Assembly: GCF_001424985.1 (NCBI RefSeq)
Contig: NZ_LMDA01000001.1
Location: 1,125,599 to 1,189,598 of the forward strand
From: Rhizobium sp. Root1212
Lineage (GTDB): Bacteria > Pseudomonadota > Alphaproteobacteria > Rhizobiales > Rhizobiaceae
Length of the DNA: 64,000 bases
Reading direction: 5' to 3'
A program made the position numbers and the translations under genes. The notes beneath the pieces are model-generated. The model saw nothing but the letters and a program-made list of their open reading frames with translations. It was not told where the DNA came from and searched no databases. Of this stretch, positions 7,675 to 18,107 are shown one piece after another; the stretch's first letter is position 1, and every line of letters starts with the position of its first letter.

Positions 7675-9075
7675 TCAGCTTACCATGTCGGCAAACAAAC
7701 TGTTAGGGCCGGTGCCTGTGATTCGTACTCTGACAATGTCACCGATTTGCGATGACTTTGCATCAACATTCACAGATTGCAGCCAGGGCGAACGGCCGAT
7801 CAGCTGGCCCGGCATGCGGCCCGGCTTCTCCAGAAGCAGGTCGATTTCACGCCCGACGCACGCTTCGGCGAAGGCATGCTGCTGTTTCAGAAGCAAAGCC
7901 TGCAATCTTTCCAAGCGGTTGGCTTTGACGTCTTCCGGCACCTGATCTTTCAGATCGGCCCCTGGCGTTCCCGGACGGGTCGAATATTTGAACGAAAACG
8001 CCTGTGCATAACCCACGGCCTCGACCAGCCGCAGCGTGTCTTCGAAGTCCTCGTCGGTCTCGCCGGGGAAACCGACGATGAAATCGCCGGACAAAGCGAG
8101 ATCAGGACGCGCCTGTTTGATGCGATGGATCAGCGCCAGATATTCGGCGGCCGTATGGCGCCGGTTCATGGCTTTCAGGATGCGGTCGGAGCCGGATTGC
8201 ACCGGAAGATGCAGATAGGGCATCAGCTGCGGCAGGTCGCGGTGGGCCGATATCAGGCCGTCATCCATGTCGCGCGGATGGCTCGTGGTATAGCGCAGCC
8301 GTGCAAGGCCCTCGATGCCTGCGAGATGATGCAGCAATTCGCCAAGGCCCCATTCGGCGCCATCGGGGCCGGCACCATGCCAGGCATTGACGTTCTGGCC
8401 GAGCAGCGTCAGCTCACGCACCCCGCCTTCGACCAGCTTGCGGGCTTCCGCAACGATCTGCGCGGCCGGACGGGAAACCTCGGACCCCCGCGTATAGGGC
8501 ACCACGCAGAAGCTGCAGAACTTGTCGCAGCCTTCCTGCACGGTGAGAAACGCGGTAACACCCCGCGCCCGCGTCTTTGCCCTTTCCGGGGCCGGCAGAT
8601 GCTCGAACTTGTCCTCGATCGCATAATCGGTCTCAAGCACGCGCTCGCCGCGCTTCACGCGCTTCAAGGCTTCCGGCAGGCGGTGATAGGTCTGCGGGCC
8701 GATGACCAGATCCACGGCCGGGGCACGGCGCAAAATTTCGTCGCCCTCGGCCTGCGCGACGCAGCCGGCAACGCCGATCATCATCTCGCGGCCTTCGCCG
8801 GCCTTCTTCTTTTTCAATTCGCGCAGGCGCCCGAGGGCCGAATAGACCTTCTCGGCCGCCTTTTCGCGGATATGACAGGTGTTGAGAAGAACGAGATCGG
8901 CATCCTCCATCACATCGGTCGCGACATAGCCGTCCTTGGCCAGCGCATCCTGCATGCGATCGGAATCGTAGACATTCATCTGACAGCCGTAGGTCTTCAC
9001 GAAGACCTTGCGGGTGTTCTGGTGAGCGACGGGCGCGTCCTGCGCGCCGGAGAGCGTTGCGATTTCCTCGGTCAT
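7675..9075 (-). CDS. miaB: tRNA-2-methylthio-N6-dimethylallyladenosine synthase MiaB
   Basis: A radical-SAM methylthiotransferase that converts i6A37 to ms2i6A37 in tRNAs reading UNN codons. The 466-residue protein has an N-terminal UPF0004 domain with cysteines for the auxiliary cluster ([25 protein letters not shown]), the radical-SAM CxxxCxxC motif in [15 protein letters not shown] (about residues 180-195), and a C-terminal TRAM domain (from about 395). The start at 9075 (MTEEIATLS) has GGAAG 5 nt upstream; the reading frame stays open upstream through plsC, but that extension is antisense-frame noise. It heads the miaB-phoH-ybeY-tlyC group. Confidence 0.96.
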   Translation of the reverse strand: MTEEIATLSGAQDAPVAHQNTRKVFVKTYGCQMNVYDSDRMQDALAKDGYVATDVMEDADLVLLNTCHIREKAAEKVYSALGRLRELKKKKAGEGREMMIGVAGCVAQAEGDEILRRAPAVDLVIGPQTYHRLPEALKRVKRGERVLETDYAIEDKFEHLPAPERAKTRARGVTAFLTVQEGCDKFCSFCVVPYTRGSEVSRPAAQIVAEARKLVEGGVRELTLLGQNVNAWHGAGPDGAEWGLGELLHHLAGIEGLARLRYTTSHPRDMDDGLISAHRDLPQLMPYLHLPVQSGSDRILKAMNRRHTAAEYLALIHRIKQARPDLALSGDFIVGFPGETDEDFEDTLRLVEAVGYAQAFSFKYSTRPGTPGADLKDQVPEDVKANRLERLQALLLKQQHAFAEACVGREIDLLLEKPGRMPGQLIGRSPWLQSVNVDAKSSQIGDIVRVRITGTGPNSLFADMVS

Positions 9076-9122
9076 GGGGCTTCCATAGAGCATGAAAGCC
9101 CGGATTTGAAGCGTTTTTAGGG

Positions 9123-9932
9123 TTAGCGGCCGCGCAGTTTCAGGGACAGCATGTCCCGCATCCGCTTTTCGATCTGGCGGCTCACCAGCTTGCGGTTGCT
9201 CTCGGCCGTATAGCTGATCTGCTCGCCGAAGATGACGTCGACATCGACCGCCCCTTCCTTCAGGATACCGATCAGATGCGGCAGCATCGGAATGTCGCCC
9301 GGCCAGGCCGCGATCGGGCGATGATAGCGCCCCATCGGCATGCCATGCACGCCCGTATAGGCGATTGCGACAGGTTGCACATGCACGGTCCCGGTCGGCG
9401 AGAGCGGCACAGCAGCGGCGGCGGCGCCGAAGAGTGAGGTCTTGATCTCCAGCAGACGGTTGCCGTCCGAGGTCGTGCCCTCGGGAAACAGCACGACGAT
9501 CTCGCCGGCCGCCAGCCGCTGGCCGATCTCGTTGACCTGATTTCCGGTCGTGCGCTTTTCTTCCCGCCGCACGAAAATCGTCGCCTGCAGCCGCGCCAAT
9601 AGGCCGAAGACCGGCCATGACTTCACATCCGACTTGGCGACGAAGACCACATCGGCAATCGAGCCGAGCACCAGGATATCCTTCCAGCTGGCATGATTGG
9701 ACACCAGCATCAGCGGCCGCTGGCGGTCCAGCGCCCCATGCACGGTTACGCGGATACCGATGAGCCGGCAGGCCAGACGGTGCCAGTAGCGCGGCAGAGT
9801 GCGCCTGAGCGGCCGGTCCAGCCACAGAGCCAGCACCTGGATTGGCGCGATGAGGAACGTGGCAGCCACAAGAACGGTCAGGCATACGCCGATACGCAGC
9901 CAGTTGAGGACGGAACCGGGATCAATCCTCAT
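9123..9932 (-). CDS. PlsC-family acyltransferase, probable OlsA
   Basis: A 269-residue membrane-associated acyltransferase. A hydrophobic N-terminal segment (about residues 8-35) is followed by the PlsC/LPLAT signature NHASWKD (H-x4-D, about 80) and FPEGTTSDG (about 150). Family members acylate lysophosphatidic acid, or, as OlsA, acylate lyso-ornithine lipid. I recall that the olsA gene of Sinorhizobium meliloti lies next to miaB, and OlsB is encoded 14 kb away in this window, so OlsA is a good possibility; the sequence alone does not separate it from a general PlsC. Only 47 bp lie between it and miaB. Confidence 0.85.
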   Translation of the reverse strand: MRIDPGSVLNWLRIGVCLTVLVAATFLIAPIQVLALWLDRPLRRTLPRYWHRLACRLIGIRVTVHGALDRQRPLMLVSNHASWKDILVLGSIADVVFVAKSDVKSWPVFGLLARLQATIFVRREEKRTTGNQVNEIGQRLAAGEIVVLFPEGTTSDGNRLLEIKTSLFGAAAAAVPLSPTGTVHVQPVAIAYTGVHGMPMGRYHRPIAAWPGDIPMLPHLIGILKEGAVDVDVIFGEQISYTAESNRKLVSRQIEKRMRDMLSLKLRGR

Positions 9933-10014
9933 GGCAAAAGCCCTTCCGGATGGGCGAATGGATCGACGAACTCTGCAAAGGCTTCCCGGCTTTTCCTGAT
10001 ATCAGGGGCAAGGG

Positions 10015-10509
10015 CTAATCAAGATCGAGCCGCATGACAAGGGCGGCCGTCGGCGCACGGTTAGCGTGCTGATAATAGGCCCGCCGCTCGCCGACCTTGG
10101 CAAAACCGAGCTTGCGATAGAGGCCGATGGCCGCCAGATTGGTCTCGTCTACTTCGAGGAACATGCTGTCGGCCGCCTTGTCGCGCGCCTCGCGCAGCGC
10201 CGCCCGCATCAGCCGCCAGCCGAGGCCGTGGCGCTCGTAACGCGGGTCGACGCCGATGGTCAGGATTTCCGCTTCGCCAGCCGCCACCCGCGCCAGAACG
10301 AAGCCGCCGATCGCCGGTCGGCTCGCATTCACCTGCCCCGCGATGAAGCCGAAGACGGTGTCCTGCACCAGCAGACGATGCAGCTCGCCATCGCTCCAAT
10401 GGGCGGAAAAACGCTGCTTATGGATGGCGGCAGCCTGTGCCAGATGCTCGGCCTCGAGGGCGAAGACATCAAATTCCGCTTTGCGGACAAAATAGTCTGT
10501 CAGGGCCAT
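10015..10509 (-). CDS. rimI: Ribosomal-protein S18 alanine N-acetyltransferase RimI
   Basis: A GNAT-fold acetyltransferase of 164 residues that modifies the N-terminal alanine of S18. The acetyl-CoA pyrophosphate-binding loop is seen as GVDPRYERHGLGWRLM (about residues 85-100), followed by LEVDETNLAAIGLYRKLGF, typical of RimI. It directly follows tsaB, an arrangement (tsaB-rimI) common in bacteria. The start is ambiguous: the ATG at 10509 is listed here, but a GTG at 10518, lying 1 bp after the tsaB stop codon region, would add three residues; neither has a strong Shine-Dalgarno sequence, which suggests translational coupling to tsaB. Confidence 0.9.
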   Translation of the reverse strand: MALTDYFVRKAEFDVFALEAEHLAQAAAIHKQRFSAHWSDGELHRLLVQDTVFGFIAGQVNASRPAIGGFVLARVAAGEAEILTIGVDPRYERHGLGWRLMRAALREARDKAADSMFLEVDETNLAAIGLYRKLGFAKVGERRAYYQHANRAPTAALVMRLDLD

Positions 10510-10518
10510 GGACGGCAC

Positions 10519-11172
10519 TCATGCTCGGGCAACGGCAAAGCCGGCCTGCGGCTTCACATCGGGACCCCGTAAATAAAGCGGCTTCGGCTTGCCCTGAGCT
10601 GGATCAGCGTAAGCGCCGAGTTTCGCAACGACGCCGATCTCAGTGAGATCGCTGCCGTTCGGCATGGCTGACACCAGCGAGGCACCGGAACCGCAAACGA
10701 TACCATCATAGTCCCGGAAACGGGTGACGGCATCCGCAATCTCGAGCGCCTCCGGCGGCGTCAGCTCGGCAAGACCGGCGGAAAACATCTGGGCATAGAC
10801 TTCGTCGCGCTTGGCATCCATGACCACCGCGATCGGCCGTCCCGGATTGTCCCTTGCGGCCGCTGCCGCAAGCGCCGCAAGCCGCGAAACGCCGACAGCG
10901 GGAACGCCGAGCGAGAGTGCAAACCCCCTCGCCGCAGCCACCCCCACACGAATGCCGGTAAAGGAGCCGGGACCGATGGTGACGGCAACCCGCTCGACAT
11001 CGGCAAGCGCCCTGCTGCTGGCGGCCAGCGCCTCGTCGATGAAGGCCATCAGTTGCTCGGCATGGCCACGACCGATATCGGCACCGGCCGAACCCAGCAC
11101 ACGGTCTTCGGCGCTATCATAGAGAGCGGCAAAACAGCCCGTCCCGGCCGTATCGAGAGCAAGAACGATCAT
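10519..11172 (-). CDS. tsaB: tRNA threonylcarbamoyladenosine biosynthesis protein TsaB
   Basis: The 217-residue partner of TsaD in the complex that makes t6A37 on ANN-decoding tRNAs. The ASKHA-fold N-terminus MIVLALDTAGTGCFAALYD and the segment TIGPGSFTGIRVGVAAARGFAL (about residues 65-90) are diagnostic. As in other TsaB proteins the C-terminal half is shorter and lacks the TsaD metal-binding histidines. It is 15 bp downstream of the Nfu-type gene and overlaps the rimI start region, so nfu-tsaB-rimI is likely one transcript. Confidence 0.94.
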   Translation of the reverse strand: MIVLALDTAGTGCFAALYDSAEDRVLGSAGADIGRGHAEQLMAFIDEALAASSRALADVERVAVTIGPGSFTGIRVGVAAARGFALSLGVPAVGVSRLAALAAAAARDNPGRPIAVVMDAKRDEVYAQMFSAGLAELTPPEALEIADAVTRFRDYDGIVCGSGASLVSAMPNGSDLTEIGVVAKLGAYADPAQGKPKPLYLRGPDVKPQAGFAVARA

Positions 11173-11187
11173 GGGATGCGAAGCCGA

Positions 11188-11754
11188 TCAGACGGCTTCG
11201 ACCGCCTGAACCTCCGGCACGAAGTGGTGAAGCAGGTTCTGGACGCCGTGCTTCAGCGTCGCCGTCGAAGATGGGCAACCCGAGCAGGCACCCTTCATGT
11301 TGAGGAAAACCGTGCCATCACGGAAACCCTTGAAGGTGATGTCGCCGCCATCCTGGGCCACGGCCGGGCGCACGCGGGTTTCCAAGAGTTCCTTGATCGT
11401 CGCGACGATGGTTTCGTCGCCCGCATCGAAGAACTCGCCTTCGAGATCGCTTTCTTCGGCGCGGCTGTGAATCGCCATGACCGGCTGACCGGACATGAAG
11501 TGTTCCATGATCGAGCCGAGGATCGCCGGCTTCAGGTGCTGCCATTCCTGATCCTGCTTGGTGACGGTGATGAAATCATAGCCGAAATAGACGCCGGTCA
11601 CGCCGGGGATCATGAACAGGCGGGCGGCGAGCGACGAGCCGGCGGCAGCTTCCTCGCTGTCGCGGAATTCCGCCGTGCCGTGTTCCATCACCACCTTGCC
11701 GGGCAGGAACTTGAGGGTCGCCGGGTTCGGCGTTGCTTCGGTCTGAATGAACAT
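11188..11754 (-). CDS. Nfu-type iron-sulfur cluster scaffold protein
   Basis: A 188-residue iron-sulfur carrier with the two-domain layout of alphaproteobacterial and mitochondrial Nfu: an N-terminal Nfu_N domain (MFIQTEATPNPATLKFLPG, through about residue 90) and a C-terminal NifU-like domain with the CxxC cluster ligand motif in GACSGCPSS (about 150). It is expected to hand 4Fe-4S clusters to enzymes such as MiaB, HemW or the Lpl proteins. The start at 11754 was chosen because it gives the conserved N-terminus and has GGAG about 10 nt upstream; an in-frame upstream start adds 25 atypical residues. Confidence 0.94.
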   Translation of the reverse strand: MFIQTEATPNPATLKFLPGKVVMEHGTAEFRDSEEAAAGSSLAARLFMIPGVTGVYFGYDFITVTKQDQEWQHLKPAILGSIMEHFMSGQPVMAIHSRAEESDLEGEFFDAGDETIVATIKELLETRVRPAVAQDGGDITFKGFRDGTVFLNMKGACSGCPSSTATLKHGVQNLLHHFVPEVQAVEAV

Positions 11755-11866
11755 CTCGCTCTCCTGCATCGGCCGGGGAGATGTGCGGCCGAGTTTAGAA
11801 TAATTCAAAACAATATATAGGCTGATCAACCCGCGACATCAAGCGCGACGGGCGCTTTACACTGCG

Positions 11867-12358
11867 TCAGCTCAGCGCATCGATCTCCGCATCCGTCAGG
11901 CTGTCGGGGATGACGGTGACGGGAATCGGAAAGGCTGCCGTCTTGCCTGCAATCGAGGAGACGAGCGGGCCTGGACCATCCTTGGCAGAGCCGGCGGCCA
12001 GCACCAGAATGGCGATGTCGCGGTCTTCCTCGATCAGGCCGTAAATCTGCTCGGTGGCGCTGCCCTCGCGGATCACCATTTCCGGCTCGATGCCGATCGT
12101 CTCGCGCACGGTCTGGGCGATCTTGGCAAGCGTCGCCTCGGCCTCGGCCCGCGCTTCGGCCCGCATCACCGCCTCGACACCCAGCCATTGCTGGAAATCG
12201 CCATCGGCGATCACGTAAAGCAAAACCACCCCGCCGCCGGAGTTCTTGGCGCGCATGCCGGCGTAATGGACGGCGCGGCTGCATTCGGGAGTATCGTCGA
12301 TCACCGCCATGAATTTACGGCGGTGACCTTCCAGTCGTGAGAGTCGTGTCGAAACCAT
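11867..12358 (-). CDS. Universal stress protein (UspA family)
   Basis: A 163-residue cytoplasmic protein of one Usp domain. It begins, after a short basic N-terminus, with KFMAVIDDTPECSRAVHYAG, the usual first strand and helix, and contains a second-half strand IAILVLAAGS. The ATP-binding G-2x-G-9x-G(S/T) motif is not clear here (LAAGSAKDGPGPLVSSIAGKT is the corresponding region), so nucleotide binding is uncertain. It sits between trpS (44 bp upstream) and the Nfu gene on the same strand. The biological role cannot be told from the sequence. Confidence 0.85.
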   Translation of the reverse strand: MVSTRLSRLEGHRRKFMAVIDDTPECSRAVHYAGMRAKNSGGGVVLLYVIADGDFQQWLGVEAVMRAEARAEAEATLAKIAQTVRETIGIEPEMVIREGSATEQIYGLIEEDRDIAILVLAAGSAKDGPGPLVSSIAGKTAAFPIPVTVIPDSLTDAEIDALS

Positions 12359-12402
12359 GGCCGGACTCTTACACTCGTTCCGGTTGGCCGCAAGACCTCT
12401 TT

Positions 12403-13470
12403 TTACTGCAGGAAGCCGATGATCTCGCGGACTTCCCGCATCGTCACTTCCGCCCGCGCCCGCGCCCGCTCGCCGCCGTCGCGCAGGATGGCATCGATGT
12501 GGCTGGTGTCGTCCATCAGGCGGCGCATCTCGCCGGTGATCGGCGACAATACGGCGACGGAAAGATCGATCAGCGCCGGCTTGAAGACCGAGAACTGCTG
12601 GCCGCCGAATTCATCGAGCACCTGCTGCTTGGTCTTGTCGGAAAGCGCCGCGTAGATGCCGACGAGATTTTCCGCTTCGGGACGGCCCTTCAGGCCATCG
12701 GTTTCGCTTGGCAACGCATCCGGGTCGGTCTTGGCCTTGCGGATTTTCTTGGAAATCGTCTCGGCATCGTCGAGAAGGTTGATGCGCGAAAGATCGGAGG
12801 CATCCGATTTCGACATCTTCTTGGTGCCGTCGCGCAGGCTCATGACCCGCGGCGCCGGCCCGCCGATCAGCGGCTCCACCATCGGGAAATAGGCATGCAC
12901 CGGCTCTTCGCCGACCTTGATGTCGATGCCGTAGCCGGTCGGCGCGATATGATCCTTGAAGTCGATGTTGAACTTCATGGCGATATCGCGGGCCAGTTCC
13001 AGATGCTGCTTCTGGTCGTCTCCAACCGGAACATGCGTGGCGCGGTAGACGAGGATGTCGGCGGCCATCAGGCTCGGATAGGCGAGCAGGCCGAGCGAGA
13101 CCTGCTCGGCATTCTTGCCGCCGGTCTTGTCCTTGAACTGGGTCATGCGTTCCATCCAGCCGATGCGCGCGACGCAGTTGAAGATCCAGGCAAGCTCGGC
13201 ATGCTGCGGCACGGCCGACTGGTTGAAAACGATGTGCTTCTTCGGATCGATGCCCGACGCGATGAAGGCAGCGGCAATCGAGCGGATCTGGTTGCGCATA
13301 TCCTCATGCACCAGCTGGGCGGTCAGCGCATGCAGGTCGACGACGCAATAAATGCAGTCGTTGTTTTCCTGCAGCGCCACGAACTTTCTGATAGCGCCGA
13401 GATAATTGCCGAGATGAAGATTGCCGGTCGGCTGAACGCCGGAAAAGACCAGCGGCTTGAATTCTGACAT
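12403..13470 (-). CDS. trpS: Tryptophanyl-tRNA synthetase
   Basis: Charges tRNA-Trp. The 355-residue class Ic synthetase shows the HIGH-type motif in [11 protein letters not shown] (about residues 17-27), the KMSKS loop in [14 protein letters not shown] (about 218) and the SGVQPTG strand just before HIGH. Length and motif spacing are normal. It follows murJ by 124 bp, a gap long enough for its own promoter; no leader-peptide attenuator or T-box was recognised. Confidence 0.97.
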   Translation of the reverse strand: MSEFKPLVFSGVQPTGNLHLGNYLGAIRKFVALQENNDCIYCVVDLHALTAQLVHEDMRNQIRSIAAAFIASGIDPKKHIVFNQSAVPQHAELAWIFNCVARIGWMERMTQFKDKTGGKNAEQVSLGLLAYPSLMAADILVYRATHVPVGDDQKQHLELARDIAMKFNIDFKDHIAPTGYGIDIKVGEEPVHAYFPMVEPLIGGPAPRVMSLRDGTKKMSKSDASDLSRINLLDDAETISKKIRKAKTDPDALPSETDGLKGRPEAENLVGIYAALSDKTKQQVLDEFGGQQFSVFKPALIDLSVAVLSPITGEMRRLMDDTSHIDAILRDGGERARARAEVTMREVREIIGFLQ

Positions 13471-13594
13471 CGTGTCCTCGATCAGGCTTGTGGAGGGCCT
13501 AGATTGCTCTGGCTCTGTTGAAGATGGCCGCGCTTATGCACAAGGCATCTGGCGCGATCAAGCGGAATTGCTGATGGGCTTCTGTCCGCTCGCA

Positions 13595-15181
13595 TCAAGA
13601 TTCGGCGGATGACGCGGCCTGCGCCTTGCGCTTCAGGTTGCGCCGGATCATCGAGGCATCCGCGCCGCCGATCAGGAAGGCCACGGAGAAATAGACGACC
13701 ATGGCAAGGCCGATCAGCATCATTAGCGCCGAAAGCTGGGTGAGAAGCGGGCTTTGGGGCGCAAGCCAGTCCGACAGGGCGGCGGAGGCATAGTTCAGCA
13801 CCAGACCCATGATGACCGTGGCGATCAGAAGCCGCAGCACGCGGAAAGCCAGCGCATTTTCCCAATTCCAATGCCCGCGCCGGATCAGTGTCGCAAAAAG
13901 AAGCGTTGCCGTCAGCCAGCCTGAGGTCGCTTCCGCAGTGGCGATGCCGCGCTCGGCGAAGAACGGGAAGAGCGACACCGCAAGCGCGCAATTGACCGCC
14001 ACCGAAAGACCGGTGATCCGCATCGGTGTCTTGGTATCCTCGCGGGCGAAGAAGCCGGGATTGAGCGACTTGATGGCCACGAAGGCGGGCAGTCCGAGAC
14101 CGTAGATCGCCAGCGTCGCGGCAACGGTGCTCGTCGTATCGGCCGAGAAGGCCCCACGCTCGTAAAGCACCCGCACGATCTCATCGGAGATGACCCAGAG
14201 CGCACCGGCGGCCGGCAGCGTCAAAAACAGCACGAATTCCAGCGAGCGGTTTTGCAGGTTCGCCGCTTCGCGCTCATGGCCGGAGCGCAGCGCCCGCGAC
14301 AATTCCGGCAAAAGCACGACACCGACGGCGATACCGACGACGCCGAGCGGCAACTGATAGACGCGGTCTGCATATTGCAGCACCGCGATCGCGCCGTCCT
14401 TGGTGGAGGCGATCATCTGGCCGATGATCTGGTTGATCTGGGTGATGCCGCCCGTGACGGCCGCCGGCAGCGCGAGCCAGAGCAGGCGTTTTACATTCGG
14501 CGTAAAGCGCGGCCGCGCCAGCCCGAAGCGCATGCCCGCATGCAGCACCCCGACATAGAGCACGGCCATCTGCAAAATGCCGGCGACCAGTACGCCCCAG
14601 GAAAGATACCAGGCCGTCGCCAGCGGATCGGCGCCGGTCAAAAGGCCGTAGCCGAGGGCGGCGATCAGGGCGATATTCAGGAAAACCGGCGCGATCGCGG
14701 CGGCAAAATAGTGATGCAGCGAGTTCAGCATGCCCGATAGCATCGCCGTCAGCGACATGCACATCAGATAGGGAAACATCACCGCCGCCAGCTTGACGGT
14801 GACGTCGAACTTTTCCGTCCCCGCATCGAAACCGGGAGCGATGATCCATGAGACCAGCCACGGCATCGCCAGTTCCATGACGATGGTGATCAAAAGCAGC
14901 ACGGTGAAGAGAACGCCCAGCACCTCTTCGGAAAAACGCTTGGCGCCGTCGATGCCGTTCGCCTCGATCTCCTTGGCAAACAACGGCACGAAGGCGGCAT
15001 TGAAGGCACCCTCGGCAAACAGCCGGCGAAAGAGGTTCGGAAACCGGAAGGCCGCATAGAAGGCATCCGCCATCGGACCGGTGCCGAGTGCCGCCGCCAT
15101 CAGGGTTTCGCGGGCAAAGCCGAGCACGCGGCTGCCGAGCGTGGCGCCGCCAACGGTGGCGAATTTTCGAACGAGACTCAT
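13595..15181 (-). CDS. murJ: Lipid II flippase MurJ (MviN)
   Basis: A polytopic inner-membrane protein of 528 residues that flips lipid II for peptidoglycan synthesis. The N-terminus [30 protein letters not shown] is typical of MurJ, and the rest consists of about 14 hydrophobic helices. Charged residues in the central cavity expected for MurJ (R in [12 protein letters not shown] in [15 protein letters not shown]) are present. Its ATG overlaps the glnD stop codon by 4 bp, so the two are translationally coupled; the glnD-murJ pairing is common in alphaproteobacteria. Confidence 0.96.
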   Translation of the reverse strand: MSLVRKFATVGGATLGSRVLGFARETLMAAALGTGPMADAFYAAFRFPNLFRRLFAEGAFNAAFVPLFAKEIEANGIDGAKRFSEEVLGVLFTVLLLITIVMELAMPWLVSWIIAPGFDAGTEKFDVTVKLAAVMFPYLMCMSLTAMLSGMLNSLHHYFAAAIAPVFLNIALIAALGYGLLTGADPLATAWYLSWGVLVAGILQMAVLYVGVLHAGMRFGLARPRFTPNVKRLLWLALPAAVTGGITQINQIIGQMIASTKDGAIAVLQYADRVYQLPLGVVGIAVGVVLLPELSRALRSGHEREAANLQNRSLEFVLFLTLPAAGALWVISDEIVRVLYERGAFSADTTSTVAATLAIYGLGLPAFVAIKSLNPGFFAREDTKTPMRITGLSVAVNCALAVSLFPFFAERGIATAEATSGWLTATLLFATLIRRGHWNWENALAFRVLRLLIATVIMGLVLNYASAALSDWLAPQSPLLTQLSALMMLIGLAMVVYFSVAFLIGGADASMIRRNLKRKAQAASSAES

Positions 15182-18024
15182 GTTTCTGCCCTGGACTTTC
15201 GGGATAGGCCCGCCCGCCCGCTGTTCTGCGGCGCGATGATGCCGGCGGGCATGCGGTCGCGTGCCTCGTCCACCTCATCGGACATGACGGCCTTGAGGCG
15301 GGCGGAAATGTGGCTGTGGCGGCTTTCGTTGACGATTTTCTGGCCAACGAGATCGGTGACGTAGAAGGTATCGATGACCTTCTCGCCGAAGGTGGTGATA
15401 TGAGCCGACGCGATGTCGAGCGAAAGATCGGCCAGCACCGCCGTCATCTCCGACAACAGGCCCGGCCTGTCGAGGCATTCGACCTCGATGACGGTGAACT
15501 TGTTGGAGAGCGTATTGGAGATGGTGACGGCCGGCGTCACCGTAAACGCCTTGGTGCGCTTGCGGCTCTTGGTGCGGCTGGCGATCACCTCCGGCAGGCG
15601 CTTCTTGCCCGACAGCACGTCCTCGATCAGCTTGCCGATATTGGCCGCCCGGCGTGTCTCATCGCCATCGACCGTGAACTCGCGGTTGACGAGGATCGTG
15701 TCCAGCGCCCGGCCATCCGAGGTGGTGAAGATCTGCGCATCGACGATGTTTGCACCGGCTGCCGCACAGGCGCCGGCGATCACCGCAAGCAGACGCGGAT
15801 GGTCCGGCGACAGCACGGTGATTTCGGTGATCGCGTGGAACTGGTGGGTGCGCACCATCGTCGCCAGCGCCCGGCCCGTCTTGTCGGCCTCGCGGATGAA
15901 ATGCGCGTGGCGGACCTGATCCTCCAGCGGCACGGAGAGCAGATAGGGCTGATAGTGCAGCTTGGTGTAGGTCTTGCGGTCCTTCTGGCTCCAGTCCGCC
16001 AGCGCCTCGAAAAGCACGTCTGCCGCATGGGCGGCGCGCTCCTTGCGCGGCATTTCCGAAAAGCCGCCGGAGAGCAGAAGCTCGGTTTCGTAGTAAAGCG
16101 TGCGCAGCAGCTGGCCCTTCCAGCCGTTCCACACGCCGGGTCCCACGGCGCGGATATCGCAGACCGTCAGGATCAACAGCATCTTCAGCCGGTCGAGCGA
16201 TTGCACCCGGTCGGCGAAATCGATGATCGTCTTGCGGTCGTTGAGGTCGCGGGTCTGGGCGACCATCGACATCGTCAGGTGCTCTTCGATCAGCCAGGCC
16301 ACCGTTTCCGTCTGCTTCGGCGTCAGCCCGAAGCGCGGCCCAAGCTTGCGCGCCACCTTGGCGCCGGCGCTGGAATGATCTTCCGGCCGGCCCTTGGCGA
16401 CATCGTGCAGCAGCACCGCAACAAAAAGCGCCGTGCGGTCCTCGATACTCGGCATCAGCTTGTCGGCAAGCGGATGCGCTTCCTTGTCGCGTCCCTGGTC
16501 GATGCTCGAAAGGATATCGACCGCACGCAAGAGATGTTCGTCCACCGTATAATGGTGGTACATGTTGAACTGCATCAGCGAGACGATCTTGCCGAATTCG
16601 GGAATGAAGCGGCCGAGCACGCCGGCCTCGTTCATGCGCCGCAGGATCAATTCCGGCTGACGCTTCGAAGTCAGGATCGAGATGAAGAGGCGGTTGGCCT
16701 CCTCGTTGTCGCGCACGGCCTGGGTGATCAGCCCCAGCGACCGGGTCACCTGCTTCAACGCCGCCGGATGGAATTCGAGTTCGTTGATATCGGCCACATG
16801 GAAGATGCGGATGAGGTTGACCGGGTCCGTCTTGAAGACATCGGGGCTTGCCAGCGCAATGCGGCCGCCGTCGTCGACGAACTCCAGCGAGCCGGCGATC
16901 TTGCGCGTCCGGTGGGTAAAGCGGGAAATGGCCGCCCCAAGCCCCGGAAGCTGCTTGGCCTGCTGGTCTTCCAGCGCCGCGCAAAAAATGCGGGTGAGGT
17001 CGCCGACGTCCTTGGCGACGAGGAAATAGTGCTTCATGAAGCGCTCGACCGCCGTCATGCCCGGATGATCGTGATAGCCGAGACGTTCGGCGATCTCGCG
17101 CTGGATATCGAAGGACAGCCGCTCCTCCGCCTTGCCGGTCAGGAAGTGCATGTGGCAGCGCACCGCCCAGAGGAAATCCTCGGACTTGTCGAACAGCTTC
17201 AGTTCCTGGCGCGAGAGCACGCCGACCTTCACCAGATCGGCGGCATGCTTGACCCGGTAGAAATACTTGGCGATCCAGAACAGGGTGTTGAGGTCGCGTA
17301 AGCCCCCCTTCCCTTCCTTGACGTTCGGCTCGACCAGATAGCGCGTATCGCCGGCCTTGCGGTGGCGCTCGTTGCGTTCGGCAAGCTTGGCGGCGATGAA
17401 GGCCGGGCCGGTGTTCTTGACGATCTCCTCGTCGAAGCGGCTGGACAGTTCCTCCGTCAGCGCCAGCGAACCGCAGATATAGCGTCCCTCGAGAATAGCG
17501 GTGCGGATCGTCATGTCGCTGCGGGAAAGCCGGATGCAATCCTCCAGCGAACGGGTGGCGTGGCCGACCTTGAAGCCGAGATCCCAGAGGATATAGAGCA
17601 TGAACTCGATGGCCGGCTCGCTCCACACCGCCTTCTTTTCCGGCAGGATGAACAGGAGATCGATATCGGAGCCGGGCGCCAGCGTGCCGCGGCCATAGCC
17701 GCCGACGGCCGCTACCGCGATCCGCGAGGACTGCGGCGTCTGCGAGGCATCGAAAATCTCGTTCAGGGCAAAATCGTGCAGCAGGGTAATCAACCGGTCC
17801 TGCAGCCAGGAAATCCGCATGGCGCATTTCAACCCGCCGCCATCGGCATCCAACAGTTCGCGGGCCTTCTCGCGGCCCTTGCGGTTGGCCTCGCGAAAGG
17901 CGGCGAGCAGCGCATGGCGCATCGGCTCGCGCTGTTCGGCATAGGCGGAGGCGATGAAGCCGCATTTCGCACGCAACGCCGGGACATCGAGAATGTCCGA
18001 AAAGTCGATGTCGTTCCTGCTCAT
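15178..18024 (-). CDS. glnD: PII uridylyltransferase / uridylyl-removing enzyme GlnD
   Basis: The glutamine sensor of the nitrogen regulatory system: uridylylates PII proteins at low glutamine and deuridylylates them at high glutamine. The 948 residues show the nucleotidyltransferase motif [17 protein letters not shown] (about 107-123), an HD domain with [14 protein letters not shown] (about 533-547) and two C-terminal ACT domains (about 735-815 and 845-925). All catalytic residues expected by eye (G-G, D-x-D, H-D) are retained. It acts upstream of the NtrB/NtrC-RpoN pathway; rpoN and ptsN are encoded 16-19 kb away in this window. It overlaps murJ by 4 bp. Confidence 0.97.
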   Translation of the reverse strand: MSRNDIDFSDILDVPALRAKCGFIASAYAEQREPMRHALLAAFREANRKGREKARELLDADGGGLKCAMRISWLQDRLITLLHDFALNEIFDASQTPQSSRIAVAAVGGYGRGTLAPGSDIDLLFILPEKKAVWSEPAIEFMLYILWDLGFKVGHATRSLEDCIRLSRSDMTIRTAILEGRYICGSLALTEELSSRFDEEIVKNTGPAFIAAKLAERNERHRKAGDTRYLVEPNVKEGKGGLRDLNTLFWIAKYFYRVKHAADLVKVGVLSRQELKLFDKSEDFLWAVRCHMHFLTGKAEERLSFDIQREIAERLGYHDHPGMTAVERFMKHYFLVAKDVGDLTRIFCAALEDQQAKQLPGLGAAISRFTHRTRKIAGSLEFVDDGGRIALASPDVFKTDPVNLIRIFHVADINELEFHPAALKQVTRSLGLITQAVRDNEEANRLFISILTSKRQPELILRRMNEAGVLGRFIPEFGKIVSLMQFNMYHHYTVDEHLLRAVDILSSIDQGRDKEAHPLADKLMPSIEDRTALFVAVLLHDVAKGRPEDHSSAGAKVARKLGPRFGLTPKQTETVAWLIEEHLTMSMVAQTRDLNDRKTIIDFADRVQSLDRLKMLLILTVCDIRAVGPGVWNGWKGQLLRTLYYETELLLSGGFSEMPRKERAAHAADVLFEALADWSQKDRKTYTKLHYQPYLLSVPLEDQVRHAHFIREADKTGRALATMVRTHQFHAITEITVLSPDHPRLLAVIAGACAAAGANIVDAQIFTTSDGRALDTILVNREFTVDGDETRRAANIGKLIEDVLSGKKRLPEVIASRTKSRKRTKAFTVTPAVTISNTLSNKFTVIEVECLDRPGLLSEMTAVLADLSLDIASAHITTFGEKVIDTFYVTDLVGQKIVNESRHSHISARLKAVMSDEVDEARDRMPAGIIAPQNSGRAGLSRKSRAET

Positions 18025-18107
18025 CGCCTGCCGCTCGTGCTCCTGTCCGGCGCTTCCGGCGCCGCCTTACTGCTTTAGCCGCTTCGTCGCGGATTGCACA
18101 GGGGCCG

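Noticed and set aside
9076..9885. Upstream extension of the miaB frame
   Set aside because: The extension lies across plsC in another frame; MiaB homology begins at the start at 9075, which has its own ribosome binding site.
15310..17301. 663-codon frame antisense to glnD
   Set aside because: Shadow of glnD; no independent support.
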